Below are positions 62,251 to 64,000 of a stretch of DNA of 64,000 bases, one piece after another. Under the pieces are notes generated by a model. The model made no database searches, was not told the DNA's origin, and saw nothing but the letters and a program-made list of their open reading frames with translations. This DNA comes from Sphingobacterium zeae (GTDB lineage Bacteria; Bacteroidota; Bacteroidia; Sphingobacteriales; Sphingobacteriaceae), in contig NZ_JAUTBA010000001.1 of NCBI RefSeq assembly GCF_030818895.1, positions 1 through 64,000 of the forward strand. Reading direction: 5' to 3'. Position 1 is the first letter of the stretch. Each line of letters begins with the position of its first letter. The position numbers and the translations under genes are program-made.

Positions 62251-64000
62251 TTATCTAATTTTTTTCCAACTGCTAAGTTCAAACTCCCTTTCCTGCCGTA
62301 ACGGCAGCTTCAATTCAAATACGACAAAGCTACCGCCACTTTCTATAAGCTGGAGGGTACCCTTGTGCAGCTCGCTGAGCGACTTGGCCAGCGAAAGACC
62401 GATCCCGGTTCCGAATCCAAGACTATTCTCTAGCCTAAAAAACGGTTCAAAGATCTTTTTTGCATATTTACCAGGAATAGGTTCACTATCATTTCCAACC
62501 GTAATGTTAAAGCTATTTTTTTCGATATCTGGATCTGCCAGGCACACATTCACGTAGGTGAGACCGTATTTTATAGCATTAGAGAGTAGATTGTTCAATA
62601 TTTTTACTGTGGCTTCACGGTCGACAAAAGCGATGACATCATCTTTAGGATAAGTACTGTTCAAACGGATATTATTCTGTTCGGCGATCTGTTCAAAAGA
62701 AGATGTCACTTCCTTTAACAAGTCAACAATATTTGTTTTAACAAAATTGAGCCCAAATTGATGCAATTCTGTTTTTCTAAAATCCAACAATTCTGCTGTC
62801 AGTTCGGTCAATCTCAATGTATTTTTTTCAACCTGTAACAAGTTTTTACGGATAGTGTCGCCATCCGCAATTTTTCGTAACATGCCCTGCACCCGCCCGA
62901 GGATCAACGTCAACGGTGTTTGTATTTCATGCGTGATATGGGTGAAAAACTCAATTTTAGCCGCATAGATTTCACGTTCCTTTTCATGTTCAAACCGCAT
63001 AAGTTTAGCTGCATTTTTTCGAATAGTCCATCGATGGTAATATAAAGCCATCAAGACCAAAAGCACGATCACCAGTAAAGTATAAAAGCTGTATGCGGCA
63101 AAAGTTTTCCAAAATGGCGGCTTTATAATAATGACAACCCTACGCTCAATACTCCTCCAGCTGCCTGTATTACTTTTCGCCCGCACCGTGAAAATATATT
63201 TACCCGGTTGTATATCCGTAAAATAGGCTTTTCTATTGCTGGCAAGAATTGTTCGTTTTTGAGCTAATCCTTCCAATATATATTCATATCTGGTAACCGC
63301 CGGCGAAGCATAATTGAGCGCAGCAAATTCGATACTGAAGTTATTTTGGTTATAAGCTAAACAGATACTGTCGAGATACACTACCGAACGTTTGATGGGG
63401 CTTTTATCCGTACCAGGATGGATAGCTTTATTATCTATCTCCAGGCCAGTAATAAATAAAGCTGGGCGAGGTCCAGTGGTTAGAAAATCTTTGGGAGCAA
63501 AGGCGATCAGCCCTTTTACTGACCCAAAATACAAGATACCAGACCGGTCTTTGTAAGCCGAACAAAAATTAAACTGATCAGTGATCAATCCGTTGGCTTG
63601 CTGATAGTTTCTAAAGGTCTCCGTTTTGATATCCAGACACAATAGCCCCTTTAAAGAACTTATCCAAAGGTTTTGAAAATCATCTTCCAGTATACTAAAA
63701 TACACATTGGTCGGAAATCCCGCTGCAGTATCGTATCTTTTAGTGGACGTTCGGTCTCGACTTAAGCGGATCAGCCCACCACCTTCCGTCGCAAACCAGA
63801 TCGCCCCCATGCTATCCTCATGAATACCATATACTGGAAATTCGGGAATATGACCTGTTTTAGTGCTGCTCCCAAATCGGATATTCCCCTGTACACCCGA
63901 CTTGGGATGATAGTAATAAACACCGTTCGACATGGTGCCCACCCAAATAAACCCATTTCTATCCTCCCGGATGCTAAGCACATAAGGACGGTCAGGGATA
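62251..64000 (-). CDS. Propeller-type sensor histidine kinase, 5' end cut by window edge
   Basis: The frame runs to the edge: before the GTG at 63981 come in-frame codons reading PDRPYV, continuing a propeller blade, so the true start lies outside. Visible parts are Reg_prop blades (LSIREDRNGFIWVGTMSNGVYYY, IHEDSMGAIWFATEGGGLIRL), a Y_Y_Y domain (FSIEFAALNYASPAVTRYEYILEG, YIFTVRAKSNTGSW) and a membrane helix (YSFYTLLVIVLLVLMALYY). HisKA follows with FFTHITHEIQTPLTLILG, then an HATPase with LLSNAIKYG and GFGTGIGLSLAKSL. It lacks fused receiver and AraC domains, which are in the next gene. It should sense the polysaccharide or oligosaccharide handled by the neighbouring locus. Confidence 0.93.
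   Translation of the reverse strand, partial: IPDRPYVLSIREDRNGFIWVGTMSNGVYYYHPKSGVQGNIRFGSSTKTGHIPEFPVYGIHEDSMGAIWFATEGGGLIRLSRDRTSTKRYDTAAGFPTNVYFSILEDDFQNLWISSLKGLLCLDIKTETFRNYQQANGLITDQFNFCSAYKDRSGILYFGSVKGLIAFAPKDFLTTGPRPALFITGLEIDNKAIHPGTDKSPIKRSVVYLDSICLAYNQNNFSIEFAALNYASPAVTRYEYILEGLAQKRTILASNRKAYFTDIQPGKYIFTVRAKSNTGSWRSIERRVVIIIKPPFWKTFAAYSFYTLLVIVLLVLMALYYHRWTIRKNAAKLMRFEHEKEREIYAAKIEFFTHITHEIQTPLTLILGRVQGMLRKIADGDTIRKNLLQVEKNTLRLTELTAELLDFRKTELHQFGLNFVKTNIVDLLKEVTSSFEQIAEQNNIRLNSTYPKDDVIAFVDREATVKILNNLLSNAIKYGLTYVNVCLADPDIEKNSFNITVGNDSEPIPGKYAKKIFEPFFRLENSLGFGTGIGLSLAKSLSELHKGTLQLIESGGSFVVFELKLPLRQEREFELSSWKKIR

Overview
The window looks like chromosomal DNA of a Bacteroidota member, most likely Sphingobacteriaceae (a Sphingobacterium-like genome). 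The evidence is a SusC/SusD pair, GldL/GldM, fimbrillin-type and LruC lipoproteins, sensor kinases with Reg_prop propellers, AraC-type regulators, AT-rich intergenic DNA and several matches to the Bacteroidota promoter element TAnnTTTG. No rRNA, tRNA, CRISPR array or insertion sequence was seen. All names rest on reading motifs by eye; nothing was searched.

Region 1 (1-14677, minus strand) is a Wzx/Wzy-type exopolysaccharide operon. In transcription order it has a receiver-only protein, an initiating sugar transferase fused to a receiver-like domain, a half-length TolC-like protein, a Wzz-like co-polymerase, a Wzy polymerase, several GT2 and GT4 glycosyltransferases, a hexapeptide acetyltransferase and a Wzx flippase. 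It runs off the left edge. Region 2 (14736-21662) is a fimbria-like locus: a LruC/beta-helix lipoprotein, an AraC regulator, 1.3 kb of AT-rich DNA, an unlisted 55-residue peptide gene and a fimbrillin-like lipoprotein.

Region 3 (22064-34059, minus strand) is the most unusual part. Eight tightly spaced genes encode a pseudo-receiver, a small acidic protein, an actin-like ATPase whose first phosphate motif sits at the C-terminus (apparent circular permutation), a membrane-anchored HEAT-like protein, a processive-type GT2, a TPR/beta-barrel secretin-like protein, a fusion of a UDP-sulfoquinovose-synthase-like epimerase with a class V PLP enzyme, and a DUF4838 lipoprotein. I infer a second, synthase-dependent exopolysaccharide system that may use a sulfonated or otherwise modified sugar. 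Upstream lie a propeller-type histidine kinase, a LuxR response regulator and a membrane protein broken at a G8 tract, which could be phase variable.

Region 4 (39031-42643) has three regulators and a tyrosine recombinase. Just before the recombinase are two 19-bp perfect inverted repeats enclosing 166 bp that contains a promoter-like sequence. This has the layout of an invertible promoter able to face either the recombinase or the response regulator/AraC pair. Region 5 (42675-50616) carries a papain-like protease, an acyltransferase 3 protein, an endonuclease/exonuclease/phosphatase protein, an MscS channel, a candidate small RNA and a GldL-GldM pair without GldK or GldN. Region 6 (50674-64000) has a PAS kinase and a polysaccharide utilisation locus: TIG/NHL lipoprotein, SusC, SusD, DUF4973-type lipoprotein, GH43 enzyme, and a two-component system in which kinase and AraC-type regulator are separate genes. 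The kinase is cut by the right edge.
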